Assembly (NCBI GenBank): GCA_937961455.1
Contig: CALGNN010000198.1
Coordinates: 1 to 33,448 of the forward strand
Direction: 5' to 3'
DNA length: 33,448 nucleotides
DNA from: an uncultured Saprospiraceae bacterium
Lineage (GTDB): Bacteria; Bacteroidota; Bacteroidia; Chitinophagales; Saprospiraceae
Position 1 is the first letter of the stretch, and each line of letters starts with the position of its first letter. Both the position numbers and the translations under genes were made by a program. The notes under the pieces are model-generated. The model was not told the origin of the DNA. It did not search any database and worked only from the letters and a program-made list of their open reading frames with translations. Positions 1-9,269 of the stretch are shown piece after piece.

Positions 1-1869
1 GAAGCCTTTTATCAAGTGAAAGAAATTGCATTTTCTCTTCGAGCATTTTTATTAGACAAAGGATACTTCCCTTTAGTAAAATTAAGTGGCTCTAAAGGCT
101 TGCATGTCATCGTGCCTATTTTAGAAAAATGGGATGAAGAAACCATTGTTGAAACGAGTAAAACCTTAGCTAAAGATTTTATAAAAACTAAAGCAAAAAC
201 GACCACGCTTAAAATGCGAAAGGAAGCTAGAAAGGGCAAATTGTTAATAGATATATATAGAAATCATAGAGGTCAAACAGCTGTAGGTGCTTATAGTCTA
301 AGAGGAAGAGAAGGAGCGCCAGTCTCTGCTCCAGTGAGTTGGGAAGAATTGGAAGAAATTGAAAGTTCAAAACACTTTAATTTGAAATCCATGCTGAAGC
401 GTGTACAGGAGAAAGGAGATATTTGGTCGGGTTTTAAAGAGTATGCTGTGAAGCTCCACAATAAAACATTTGCAGTAGATGTTGAAACAGAATCTCTTGA
501 AAAATATAAGAATAAAAGAAACTTTACAAAGACTTCAGAACCATCAGCAGAAATTAGCCATATGGATGGAATGCGGTTTGTCATTCAACGACATCATGCC
601 ACCAATGCTCATTATGACCTCAGGTTGGAAAAAGATGGTGTACTCAAATCGTGGGCTATCCCCAAAGGGATACCCAGACAAAAAGGAGTAAAAAGATTGG
701 CTGTCCAAACAGAAGATCATCCAGTGAAGTATTTAGATTTTGAAGGCACCATCCCTAAAGGAGAATATGGTGGAGGAGAAATGTGGGTCTTTGATTCTGG
801 AACTTATACCATTAAAGAATATACAGAGAAGAAGATTAAGTTTAGCCTTCAAGCAAAACATTTGAATGGTGAATATTCCATGTATAAAACCGGAGAAAAA
901 AACTGGCTTATCGAAAGAAAAGATGACGCTTCTAGAAGTATTATGGACATGAAAATGGAGCACATGCTCGCAGATCAAAGGAAAGATGTCCCTACAGGAG
1001 AGAAATATATTTTTGAAGTTAAATGGGATGGAATTCGGGTCATGATTTACAAACTAGGAAGCCAAATTAAAATCATCAGTCGCAATGGTCGGGATATCAG
1101 CAAACAGTTTCCTGATGTTATTGAACATATGGATAATTTTAAATCAGAAGAGGTAATTCTTGACGGTGAAATTATTTGTAATGATGCACAGAACAAGCCT
1201 GATTTTAAAAGGGTCATCAGTAGATTACATACCAGCAGTTTAGCAAAAATCGAATCTTCGACAAAAACCAATCCCGCCATTTGTTATTTATTTGATTGTC
1301 TATGGTTGGATGGGAAGAATATATGCAAAGAAGCTTTACATAAAAGAAGAGCTTGGCTCAAAGAGTGCTTTAAGCAAAGTACTCAAGTTAGATTTTCGGC
1401 TGAAGTTACCGAAGGAAAAATGCTCTTTAAATTAGCAAAGGAACAAGGATTGGAAGGGATTATGGTAAAGGATAAAAATGGATTGTACTTCCCAGGACAG
1501 CGGACTGATAGTTGGAAAAAGATTAAATATCGCAGTACGGTAGATTGTTTTATCATTGGCTATACCGAAGGTTTTGGGGATCGCTCTCCCTATTTTGGCT
1601 CCTTACATTTAGCAGAACAAAAAGGAGAGGAATGGATTTATAGAGGAAGAGTGGGAACAGGTTTTGATCACAAAAAAGTGCAAGAGATTAAGAAGATTTT
1701 AGATCAACAAGAAGAAGGGAAAAAATGTGTAGATGCACAAACAGAGGAAGAAAAAAAGACTACATGGATTGTGCCTCAATTGATGGTTGAAATAGAGTAT
1801 GCTTCTATGACCCACAATGGAACCTTGAGAGAACCGGTGTTTAAAAAGTTTATTGTTCTTAATGAATAA
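1..1869 (+). CDS. ligD: DNA ligase D, multidomain NHEJ enzyme (5' end cut by window)
   Basis: Repairs double-strand breaks together with Ku by filling, trimming and sealing ends. The reading frame is open to base 1, so the N-terminus lies outside; the GTG at 16 is an internal valine codon. Three domains are visible in the order polymerase, phosphoesterase, ligase. The end of the primase-like polymerase domain shows SGSKGLHV, then DIYRNHRGQ and YSLRGREGAPV. The 3'-phosphoesterase begins near base 571 with IQRHHATNAHYDLRLEKDG, which carries its metal-binding His/Asp. The ATP-dependent ligase has EVKWDGIR with the adenylated lysine codon at 1021-1023, then LDGEII, EGIMVKD and SWKKIKY. The C-terminal OB fold follows. 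This order is that of mycobacterial LigD; Pseudomonas LigD has the polymerase last. ku follows 44 bases downstream on the same strand. Confidence 0.96.
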   Translation, partial: EAFYQVKEIAFSLRAFLLDKGYFPLVKLSGSKGLHVIVPILEKWDEETIVETSKTLAKDFIKTKAKTTTLKMRKEARKGKLLIDIYRNHRGQTAVGAYSLRGREGAPVSAPVSWEELEEIESSKHFNLKSMLKRVQEKGDIWSGFKEYAVKLHNKTFAVDVETESLEKYKNKRNFTKTSEPSAEISHMDGMRFVIQRHHATNAHYDLRLEKDGVLKSWAIPKGIPRQKGVKRLAVQTEDHPVKYLDFEGTIPKGEYGGGEMWVFDSGTYTIKEYTEKKIKFSLQAKHLNGEYSMYKTGEKNWLIERKDDASRSIMDMKMEHMLADQRKDVPTGEKYIFEVKWDGIRVMIYKLGSQIKIISRNGRDISKQFPDVIEHMDNFKSEEVILDGEIICNDAQNKPDFKRVISRLHTSSLAKIESSTKTNPAICYLFDCLWLDGKNICKEALHKRRAWLKECFKQSTQVRFSAEVTEGKMLFKLAKEQGLEGIMVKDKNGLYFPGQRTDSWKKIKYRSTVDCFIIGYTEGFGDRSPYFGSLHLAEQKGEEWIYRGRVGTGFDHKKVQEIKKILDQQEEGKKCVDAQTEEEKKTTWIVPQLMVEIEYASMTHNGTLREPVFKKFIVLNE

Positions 1870-1913
1870 GCAATTTTAAAACTACCTTTAATTATATATC
1901 AAAATAAGAAATC

Positions 1914-2702
1914 ATGAAATCACTTTGGAGTGGGCATATCCGCTTTTCTCTTGTAACGATTCCGGTACGAATATATGGAGCGCTTGAATATGGAAATGAC
2001 CTAAAGTTTCGACAATTGCACAGAACAGATAATAGCCCTATTGGCTATCAAAAGAAGTGCAAATCCTGTGACGAGATTGTTAGCTCGAAAGACATAGTAA
2101 AGGGTTATGAATATGAACCAGATCAGTATGTGGTCATTGAACCAGAAGATCTGGAAAAAATGGAATTGAAAAGCACCAAGATTATTGAAATCGAGGCTTT
2201 CATTAACGAGTCAGAAATTCACCCAAGCCTTTTTGAAAAGCCTTACTATTTAGGTCCTGATGGGGATGTTGCGATGACAGCTTATGCTTTGCTGGCAGAA
2301 ACACTTTCTGCTTCTAATAAAATGGCCATTGGGAGAGTTGTCATGAGAGAAAAAGAAAAAATTGTTTTGATCGACCATTATAAAAAAGGATTAATTCTAT
2401 ATGAATTAAGATCGCCTGAAGAGCTCAGAAACGTAGAGGACATTCCTGATTTAGAAAAAGCAAAAGTTGATAAAGCGCAATTGGATCTTGCGGCAAACCT
2501 CGTAACGTCCATGACGAAATCCTTTTCTGATGTTTCTTTTAAAGATGAATTTAAAGATGCTGTGATGAAGATGATTCAAGCAAAGATTGATGGAAAAGAA
2601 GTAGTCACGATAGGAGAAGAAGAAGAAAAACCCTTCGTTGATATTATGGATGCATTGAAGGCTAGTATCGAGCAGGCCAAACAAGGACCAGCAGCTTCAT
2701 GA
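1914..2702 (+). CDS. ku: Ku protein, NHEJ DNA-end binding
   Basis: Homodimeric ring protein that threads onto broken DNA ends and recruits LigD. The N-terminus MKSLWSGHIRFSLVTIPVRI is the classic bacterial Ku opening. It is followed by a CKSCDEIV segment, DIVKGYEYEPDQYVVIEPED, and a central LGPDGDVAMTAYALLAE/GRVVMREKE region. At 262 residues it is of normal length for bacterial Ku. The last 20 or so residues are polar and without a clear domain. It lies directly after ligD. Its TGA stop overlaps the ATG of the next gene by four bases (ATGA), which suggests translational coupling. Confidence 0.97.
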   Translation: MKSLWSGHIRFSLVTIPVRIYGALEYGNDLKFRQLHRTDNSPIGYQKKCKSCDEIVSSKDIVKGYEYEPDQYVVIEPEDLEKMELKSTKIIEIEAFINESEIHPSLFEKPYYLGPDGDVAMTAYALLAETLSASNKMAIGRVVMREKEKIVLIDHYKKGLILYELRSPEELRNVEDIPDLEKAKVDKAQLDLAANLVTSMTKSFSDVSFKDEFKDAVMKMIQAKIDGKEVVTIGEEEEKPFVDIMDALKASIEQAKQGPAAS

Positions 2703-3388
2703 AAATCGTTTCTTGGAATATTAGACAGGGAGGCGGAACAAGGATTAGAGGTATTCTACGAAAAATCAAAGAACACGATGCTGAAATTGTGATCTTATCA
2801 GAATTCCAAAATGGAAAAAGAGGAGATGAAATAAAAGTAGGACTAGATAAACTTGGCTACAATTATATAGGAACCACTCAAGCTAGAAGTAGATTAAATT
2901 CTGTGGTGATTGCTTCCAAAATCAAGTCAGAGTTTACGAGCTTTGAAAATGAAATTGAAGACTTCCCACAATCCATTTTACAAATGAACTTGGATGACTT
3001 AGTGGTTTATGGAGTCTATTTACCTCATAAGAAAAAGCACCAACTGTTTCCTTTCCTTTTTGATCGTATTGTAAGTCAACAAAATGTAGTCATTGCTGGC
3101 GATTATAATTCTGGTATTAATGGTTTAGACCAAAAGGGTAGCAGTTTTTGGTATGAGGATGAATTGAAAAAATTAATATCAATTGGATACACAGATGCCT
3201 TTCGTGTCGTTAATGGTATGAAAGAAGATTATTCTTGGTACAGCCACCAAGGAAATGGTTATCGATATGATCACAGTTGGATGAATATATCTTTAGCTAA
3301 GAAAATAATATCTTGTGATTATGATCATGATAGTAGAATTTCGAAACTATCCGATCACTCTTTAATGTACGTTGAAATTGAATTGTAA
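2699..3388 (+). CDS. EEP-family nuclease/phosphatase coupled to ku
   Basis: A 229-residue endonuclease/exonuclease/phosphatase fold protein. All expected active-site motifs can be read: WNIRQ (Asn7), LSEFQ (Glu35), VYLPH (Tyr107), AGDYNSG (Asp135, Asn137), YDHSW (Asp191) and LSDHS (Asp219, His220). Known members of this superfamily use Mg2+ to cleave phosphodiesters, for example exonuclease III, APE1 and DNase I, while others are sugar or lipid phosphatases. There is no signal peptide, so it should act in the cytoplasm. The start ATG overlaps the ku stop. The cytoplasmic location and coupling to ku suggest a DNA end-processing role, but the substrate is inferred only from context. Confidence 0.88.
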   Translation: MKIVSWNIRQGGGTRIRGILRKIKEHDAEIVILSEFQNGKRGDEIKVGLDKLGYNYIGTTQARSRLNSVVIASKIKSEFTSFENEIEDFPQSILQMNLDDLVVYGVYLPHKKKHQLFPFLFDRIVSQQNVVIAGDYNSGINGLDQKGSSFWYEDELKKLISIGYTDAFRVVNGMKEDYSWYSHQGNGYRYDHSWMNISLAKKIISCDYDHDSRISKLSDHSLMYVEIEL

Positions 3389-3389
3389 A

Positions 3390-4589
3390 ATGAAGTATTA
3401 TTTAATGTTATTCGCTTTTTTTATTTTATTCATCCAAGGATCCTGCGATCCTGAACCACCAGAGCCTCCTGTGAACACAGACGCTAAGGTAAGTATCCCA
3501 GATTTTGAATTAATTGAAGGAGGGGAAGAAAAAGAAATCACCATGAAAGTGACGATTTCTAATGACTATGAAGGGACAAGAACCATCAATTATGTAACAG
3601 ATGATCGGTCCGCATTTGCTGGACAAGATTATATGCGTGCAGAAGGCTCGGTTACATTTACATCTCCCGAAACAGAAAAAGAAATTACCATTAAAATATT
3701 AGGAGATGGGTTTAAAGAAGGGAATGAAGAATTCAATATTCATTTGACAACATTGGATGATGTGGAGTTTACAAAGAAGTCAGCTTTTGTTAGAATAATA
3801 AATGATGATAGTGATTTCCCAGGAGGAGCCAATGGAGGTTTTGAAACACCGGTTGAATATGAAAATTGGGAACTTTCTTGGCAAGATGAATTCACGACAG
3901 AAATAGATTCTAATAGTTGGAACTTTGAAATTGGAAATGGAGCCAATGGCTGGGGGAATAATGAATTAGAATATTATACAGCCCGAGAAGAAAATGTCAG
4001 AATCGAAAATGGAAAATTGGTGATTGAGGCAAGAGAGGAAAATTATGAAGGATATAGTTATACCTCAACTAGAATGACAACGCAAGGCAAAAAAGAATTT
4101 GGTAAAAGCCGTGTTGATGTAAGAGCAAAGCTTCCTGAAGGTCAAGGAATTTGGCCTGCTATCTGGATGTTGGGAATAAATATCAATGAAACTGGTTGGC
4201 CGAATTGTGGGGAGATTGACATTATGGAGTTGGTAGGACATGAAGCTTCTAAGTCACATGCAACGGTTCATTTTGGTCCAGACCCAGGATCACATCAATA
4301 TAAAGGTGGATCCATTACACTTCAAGGGGAAAAATTCATTGATGAATTTCATGTGTTTACGGTTGTAAGAGAGACTAATAAGATGTGGTTTTATATGGAT
4401 GATATTCTTTTTTATGAATTTGATAATACGCAAGTTACGAATGCAACATATCCATTTAATCAGCCATTCTTTTTCATCCTTAATGTAGCTGTTGGAGGCA
4501 ACTGGCCAGGAAGTCCCGATGCCGGTACCAGCTTTCCACAAAGAATGGAAGTAGATTATATCAGAGTGTTTGAAAAGAAGCCTTTATAG
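3390..4589 (+). CDS. Lipoprotein GH16 glucanase with Calx-beta domain
   Basis: Probable endo-beta-1,3-glucanase (laminarinase type). The ATG at 3390, one base after the preceding stop, was chosen because it gives a lipoprotein signal (MKYYLMLFAFFILFIQGSC, Cys19). The TTG at 3372 in the same frame would add six residues inside the upstream gene. After the lipidated Cys come acidic/proline residues (DPEPPEPP), in keeping with surface export of Bacteroidota lipoproteins (inference). Residues about 25-135 form a Calx-beta domain (IEGGEEKEITMKV, FAGQDY, ending INDD). Residues about 150-399 are GH16, with catalytic GEIDIMELVG (Glu275, Asp277, Glu280), WPAIWMLG before it and VDYIRVFE at the end. Its place behind NHEJ genes does not explain its job. 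Substrate is uncertain between laminarin and other beta-glucans. Confidence 0.93.
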   Translation: MKYYLMLFAFFILFIQGSCDPEPPEPPVNTDAKVSIPDFELIEGGEEKEITMKVTISNDYEGTRTINYVTDDRSAFAGQDYMRAEGSVTFTSPETEKEITIKILGDGFKEGNEEFNIHLTTLDDVEFTKKSAFVRIINDDSDFPGGANGGFETPVEYENWELSWQDEFTTEIDSNSWNFEIGNGANGWGNNELEYYTAREENVRIENGKLVIEAREENYEGYSYTSTRMTTQGKKEFGKSRVDVRAKLPEGQGIWPAIWMLGININETGWPNCGEIDIMELVGHEASKSHATVHFGPDPGSHQYKGGSITLQGEKFIDEFHVFTVVRETNKMWFYMDDILFYEFDNTQVTNATYPFNQPFFFILNVAVGGNWPGSPDAGTSFPQRMEVDYIRVFEKKPL

Positions 4590-4650
4590 ATTTTACTAAG
4601 GCATTTTTCCTTATTGCTGGAATTTTTTAAAAAATGAGATAAGGATATTT

Positions 4651-5967
4651 ATGAAGAAGCCCGTCATTGTTCCTAGATATAAAGGCTTAAGGAATATTGC
4701 TAGTTTTATACAAAATCCCATTCCATATTTAATGGAATTTGGAGAAGTGTATGGCAAGACCTATGTTTTTTATTTAGCAGGGCTTATCAAATCTTCGATG
4801 ACAACAGACCCTGAAGTTGCGCTTCATGTCCTCAGGAAAAATCATCGTAAGTATAAAAAATCTACCATACAAACAGAGTCACTTGCAAAATTTGTAGGCA
4901 AAGGTCTCCTAACCTCAGAAGGAGCTTATTGGTTAAAACAAAGAAGGTTGATCCAACCGGGTTTTCATCGTGATAAATTGAATCAAGTAGCTGAATTGAT
5001 GATGGATGAGGTTCAGGTCTATTTTGAAAAATTGGAAAAGCAGAAAAAAATTTCTTTGAATAAAGCCATGAATGAACTGGCTTTTAAAATTGTTGGTAGG
5101 ACCCTTTTTTCTGTTGATACAGATGCAAACAATCTGTTTGAACTTAGCGATGTCGTATCAGAATTGCAAGAGTATATCATTAAAAAGGAAAGGAAGGTTT
5201 ATTTGCGTTGGTGGTTTCACCTCAGTGGTATGGAACGCAAGAAAAGGAAAAGAGCTAGAGATGCAACTAAAATTTTGGACGAGTATATTCAAAACAGAAA
5301 GAAAACTCAAGCTGAGAAAGGAGACTTATTAGACATGTTGTTGTCGACCCGTTATGAAGATGGGAGTGGTATGACAGACACACAACTTATAGAAGAGAGT
5401 CTAATATTATTTGTTGCAGGACATGAGACATCTGCCAATGCGATGACATGGGCATTTTATGAAATAGCAAAATATCCAGAAATAATTGATAGGATCAAAC
5501 AAGAAGCACTTCAATGTGAGGGAAGCTTACTTGAGCGATTGAAACAATTGCAATATACAGAGCAAGTCATCAAGGAAGTTATGCGTATGTATCCTCCTGT
5601 ATATATTGTGGATCGCGTATCAAAAGAAGATGATCAGATTGGCGATTGGGAAATAAAGAAAAACACCTTAGTTCTACTTTTTATTTATGGCATGCATAAT
5701 GACCCTAAGATTTGGAACAAACCAGAGCTATTTGATCCTGAAAGATTTAATGAAACAAATATAAATCAGATTCCTAAAGGCGCTTATTTACCTTTTGGTT
5801 CTGGCCCTAGGATGTGTATTGGAAATGCATTTGCTATGATGGAAATGAAAATTATTCTTTCAGAATGGGCAAAAAGATTTGAATACAAAGTGCTCACAAA
5901 AAATGTAGGTTTGAAGCCTCAAATATCTATCAGAACGGACAAAGAAGTATTCGTGGAAATTACATAA
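4651..5967 (+). CDS. Cytochrome P450 monooxygenase
   Basis: Haem-thiolate monooxygenase of 438 residues. The I-helix oxygen-activation motif AGHET is at residues 256-260. The K-helix ExxR is EVMR (Glu309, Arg312). The haem loop FGSGPRMCIG has its ligand at Cys389. There is no obvious N-terminal membrane anchor, so the protein is probably soluble, although the first residues resemble the proline-rich hinge found after the anchor in microsomal forms. An in-frame ATG follows a purine-rich AAGGA-like stretch about ten bases upstream. No ferredoxin or reductase gene is nearby, so redox partners must come from elsewhere. The substrate is unknown; hydrophobic compounds such as fatty acids or terpenoids are typical but not shown here. 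Confidence 0.95.
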   Translation: MKKPVIVPRYKGLRNIASFIQNPIPYLMEFGEVYGKTYVFYLAGLIKSSMTTDPEVALHVLRKNHRKYKKSTIQTESLAKFVGKGLLTSEGAYWLKQRRLIQPGFHRDKLNQVAELMMDEVQVYFEKLEKQKKISLNKAMNELAFKIVGRTLFSVDTDANNLFELSDVVSELQEYIIKKERKVYLRWWFHLSGMERKKRKRARDATKILDEYIQNRKKTQAEKGDLLDMLLSTRYEDGSGMTDTQLIEESLILFVAGHETSANAMTWAFYEIAKYPEIIDRIKQEALQCEGSLLERLKQLQYTEQVIKEVMRMYPPVYIVDRVSKEDDQIGDWEIKKNTLVLLFIYGMHNDPKIWNKPELFDPERFNETNINQIPKGAYLPFGSGPRMCIGNAFAMMEMKIILSEWAKRFEYKVLTKNVGLKPQISIRTDKEVFVEIT

Positions 5968-5973
5968 AACCTT

Positions 5974-6375
5974 TTAGCCTCTTTTGGTACCTCCGCGACG
6001 AATGGGATATTTTAATTCCTTCCTTTTCTCAGGGTGAAAATAAATGAGTAAGGCTTCATCTAAGTCATGGTCTTTAAGCAAGTGTTTGATGTTTCTATTC
6101 TTTTTAATAAAAGGAAGATCCATAATATCAAACTTTGATTTGTCTCCGTAGAATCCAACAAACTGACCATCACCGGTATAATATTCTACGACTCCATGAC
6201 CTTTGATATTATAATATCTGGAAGAAACTCTTTGATCGAATGCTACAGTTAAATCTCCATGAGATTGAACAGTTTTAGGATAGGGGTGAAGGTATTTGTC
6301 ATACATCATTTCTTGTGCGCTCACATTCCCAAGAAAGGAAAAGAACAGCACTAAAAAAGTGCTCAATAATTTCAT
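5974..6375 (-). CDS. Small secreted protein of unknown function
   Basis: A 133-residue protein, not recognised as a named family. Residues 1-20 form a signal peptide (MKLLSTFLVLFFSFLGNVSA, cleavage before QE). The mature part is about 113 residues, rich in Tyr, Lys and His, with a GHGVVEYYTGDGQFVGFYGD segment (VEYY to GFYG) that looks like beta strands, and a very basic end (PIRRGGTKRG). It starts 36 bases after the uvrA stop and may be the last gene of a punA-uvrA transcript. It converges on the P450 gene with only 6 bases between the stops. The signal peptide and the length of the frame support a real gene; the function is not visible. Confidence 0.7.
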   Translation of the reverse strand: MKLLSTFLVLFFSFLGNVSAQEMMYDKYLHPYPKTVQSHGDLTVAFDQRVSSRYYNIKGHGVVEYYTGDGQFVGFYGDKSKFDIMDLPFIKKNRNIKHLLKDHDLDEALLIYFHPEKRKELKYPIRRGGTKRG

Positions 6376-6411
6376 TGCCTAATGCTTTATACTTTGTTAA
6401 TGCTTTTGTAA

Positions 6412-9243
6412 CTACTTTAGTTTCAATTCTTGTTTTAAAAACTCACCTGTATAACTTCCTTTTGCCCTCGCTAATTGTTCAGGTGTACCTTTTGCAATTA
6501 TTTTACCACCATTCTTACCGCCATCAGGTCCAACATCAATAATATGATCAGCAATTTTTATCACATCTAAATTGTGTTCAATGACAATTATAGTATTACC
6601 TTTATCTACAAGTCTATTAAGCACGTTGTTCAAATGAACAATATCTTCAAAATGTAAGCCTGTAGTTGGTTCATCTAGAATGTACAATGTGTTGCCTGTG
6701 TCTTTTTTTGCTAATTCTTCGGCTAGTTTTACTCTTTGTGCTTCACCTCCAGATAAAGTTGTGGCTCTTTGTCCTAAAGTGATATATCCTAATCCAACTT
6801 CTCTGAGCGTACTGAGTTTTCGATAAATAGAAGGAATGTTTTTAAAGAATTCAGTCGCTTCTTTTACCGTCATATTTAGGACATCATTAATTGATTTCCC
6901 TTTGTACAAAATCTCTAAAGTCTCTCTATTATATCGTCTTCCCAAGCAATTGTCGCAGTCGACATATACATTAGGTAGAAAATTCATTTCTATTACTTTT
7001 TTACCTCCTCCTTGACAAACTTCACATCTTCCACCCTTCACGTTGAATGAAAATCTTCCAGGTTTATATCCTCTAATTTTCGCTTCAGGTAAATTGGTAA
7101 AAATCTTTCTGATGTCTGAAAATAAGTTCGTGTAGGTCGCAGGGTTTGATCTTGGTGTTCGCCCAATGGGCTTTTGGTCGATTTCTATGACCTTGTCTAA
7201 ATGCTCAAGTCCTTCAATCTTTTTATAAGCCAGGGCTCTTTTTCTGCTTTTATAGAAATGCTTTCTAAGAATAGGATAAAGGGTTTCGTTGATGAGTGAT
7301 GACTTTCCACTTCCAGAAACTCCTGTAACACAAATCAAACAACCCAATGGAATACTCACACTTACATTTTTCAAATTATGTCCTGTTGCATTTTTTAATT
7401 GCAATGTTTTTCCTGATCCTTTTCTGCGAGTTTTAGGAACGGCAATTTCCATTTTCCCACTTAAGTATTGAGCCGTTAAACTATCAGTCTTTAAAAAGTC
7501 CTCAGGACTTCCTTCTGCTACTAATTGACCTCCGTTTAATCCAGCTCCTGGACCTAGGTCAAAGATATAATCAGAGGCTAACATGATATCTTTATCATGT
7601 TCTACTACTAAGACGGTATTGCCAATTTCTGATAATTCTTTAAGGGCTTGAATGAGTTTTTGATTGTCTCTTTGATGGAGTCCAATACTTGGCTCATCAA
7701 GTATATATGTTACCCCAGTAAGTTGGGAGCCGATTTGAGTAGCCAATCTGGTACGTTGTGATTCTCCTCCAGATAGACTCTTTGCAGGTCTATTTAAATG
7801 TAAATAAGTTAGGCCAACATGAATTAAAAAGCGGAGGCGCATTTCTAATTCCTTAAGTAGATCCTTTGCTATAAGATTTTGCTTTTTATTTAAATGCTTA
7901 GATACTCCAGTGATCCAAGGAAATAGTTCATCTAAGTCCATGGAAGCCAACTCAGAAATATTTTTATCGTGAACTTTAAAGTGCCGTGACTCTTTTTTAA
8001 GTCTTTGACCAGAACACGTAGGGCATTCTACTATGGTCATAAAATCTTCTGCCCAAGATCGAATTTTATCGGAGCCAGATTCTTTATACCATCTGACAAG
8101 CATATTAATAATTCCCTCAGAAGCTAGATTATAAGTGAAGTCATGTTTGCTATATGGGAGATTGATGTCAAATTCTTCATTGCCTCCGTTCAATATAATA
8201 TCTAGTGCTTCCTCTGGTATCGTATTAATGGGTGTAGCAAAAGAAAATTTATATTTTTTTGAAATAGCCCTTAATTGCTTGAAGGTATGATTTTCACGAA
8301 CCTCCCCGAAAGGGACAATGCCTATTTCATTTATGCTTTTAGTATCATCTGGGATGACCTTAGCTATTTCTACAGAATGTATTTCACCAAGTCCATTGCA
8401 ATTGGGACAAGCACCATATGGTGAATTGAATGAAAAAGCATTTGGAGATGGCTCTTCATAACTTATTCCGGACTCTGGGCACATAAGCTTAGTGCTCAAT
8501 GCAATGATTTCACCTGTTTCGTGATCTTGCAGTAAAACAAAATTATTTGCAAGTTTAAGAGCCGCAGTCAAAGAATCAGAAATCCTTTGTCTTTTGCTTT
8601 TATCAACCTTAAGTCGATCTACCACTATTTCAATATCGTGAGTCTTGTATCGATCAACTTGCAGGCCCGGTGTTATTTCTAATATTTTTCCATCTACTCT
8701 TACCTTGGAGTACCCTTGTTTTCTTGTCTGTTCAAATAATTCTCTGTAATGTCCTTTTCGAGCTCTAATAATAGGGGCAAGTAGTATGAGTTTTTTCCCT
8801 TCGTGTTTTTCTAATAAATGGTTAAGCATTTGTTCTTCTGTGTACTTAACCATTTTCTTTCCTGTCACATAGGAATAAGCTTCACCAATTCTAGCATATA
8901 AGAGACGCAAGAAATCATATACTTCTGTGATGGTCCCAACAGTAGATCTTGGGTTCCATCCCGTTGTCTTTTGTTCAATGGAGATAACTGGTGATAGTCC
9001 ATCTATTTTTTCAACATCTGGGCGCTCCATCTTGCCAATGAATTGCCTGGCATAAGCTGAAAATGTTTCCATGTACCTCCGTTGGCCCTCAGCATATATT
9101 GTATCAAAGGCTAGTGAGGATTTCCCGCTACCACTTATTCCTGTCACAACTACCAATTTATTGCGAGGAATTTTTATATCAATATTTTTGAGATTGTGCT
9201 CCTTAGCGCCAATTACTTCAATAAAGGATTCTTTACTTGCCAA
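6412..9243 (-). CDS. uvrA: UvrABC system protein A, excision-repair ATPase
   Basis: Damage-recognition subunit of nucleotide excision repair, a tandem ABC ATPase of 943 residues, which is normal length. Walker A motifs are GISGSGKSS (Lys41) and GVSGSGKSS (Lys647). ABC signatures are [12 protein letters not shown] and [12 protein letters not shown], each followed by a YILDEP Walker B. The C-terminal zinc module is intact ([11 protein letters not shown] then CDNC). The N-terminal zinc module has only three of four cysteines (Cys255, Cys279, Cys282; Ser258 stands where the fourth is expected). The start is TTG (complement of 9241-9243): an in-frame stop lies four codons upstream with no ATG between, and the [17 protein letters not shown] start fits the family. 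It sits 26 bases after punA. Confidence 0.97.
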   Translation of the reverse strand: MASKESFIEVIGAKEHNLKNIDIKIPRNKLVVVTGISGSGKSSLAFDTIYAEGQRRYMETFSAYARQFIGKMERPDVEKIDGLSPVISIEQKTTGWNPRSTVGTITEVYDFLRLLYARIGEAYSYVTGKKMVKYTEEQMLNHLLEKHEGKKLILLAPIIRARKGHYRELFEQTRKQGYSKVRVDGKILEITPGLQVDRYKTHDIEIVVDRLKVDKSKRQRISDSLTAALKLANNFVLLQDHETGEIIALSTKLMCPESGISYEEPSPNAFSFNSPYGACPNCNGLGEIHSVEIAKVIPDDTKSINEIGIVPFGEVRENHTFKQLRAISKKYKFSFATPINTIPEEALDIILNGGNEEFDINLPYSKHDFTYNLASEGIINMLVRWYKESGSDKIRSWAEDFMTIVECPTCSGQRLKKESRHFKVHDKNISELASMDLDELFPWITGVSKHLNKKQNLIAKDLLKELEMRLRFLIHVGLTYLHLNRPAKSLSGGESQRTRLATQIGSQLTGVTYILDEPSIGLHQRDNQKLIQALKELSEIGNTVLVVEHDKDIMLASDYIFDLGPGAGLNGGQLVAEGSPEDFLKTDSLTAQYLSGKMEIAVPKTRRKGSGKTLQLKNATGHNLKNVSVSIPLGCLICVTGVSGSGKSSLINETLYPILRKHFYKSRKRALAYKKIEGLEHLDKVIEIDQKPIGRTPRSNPATYTNLFSDIRKIFTNLPEAKIRGYKPGRFSFNVKGGRCEVCQGGGKKVIEMNFLPNVYVDCDNCLGRRYNRETLEILYKGKSINDVLNMTVKEATEFFKNIPSIYRKLSTLREVGLGYITLGQRATTLSGGEAQRVKLAEELAKKDTGNTLYILDEPTTGLHFEDIVHLNNVLNRLVDKGNTIIVIEHNLDVIKIADHIIDVGPDGGKNGGKIIAKGTPEQLARAKGSYTGEFLKQELKLK

Positions 9244-9269
9244 TGCTAAATTTCAGAATGAAAAAAATA

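Noticed and set aside
3372-3389. TTG start at 3372 for the GH16 lipoprotein
   Set aside because: It lies inside the EEP gene and adds six residues in front of a complete lipoprotein signal; ATG at 3390 is the better start.
4600-4636. Hairpin AAGG/CCTT and the TTTTTTAAAAAA palindrome between GH16 and the P450
   Set aside because: Only four GC-containing pairs and an A/T palindrome; too weak to call a terminator.
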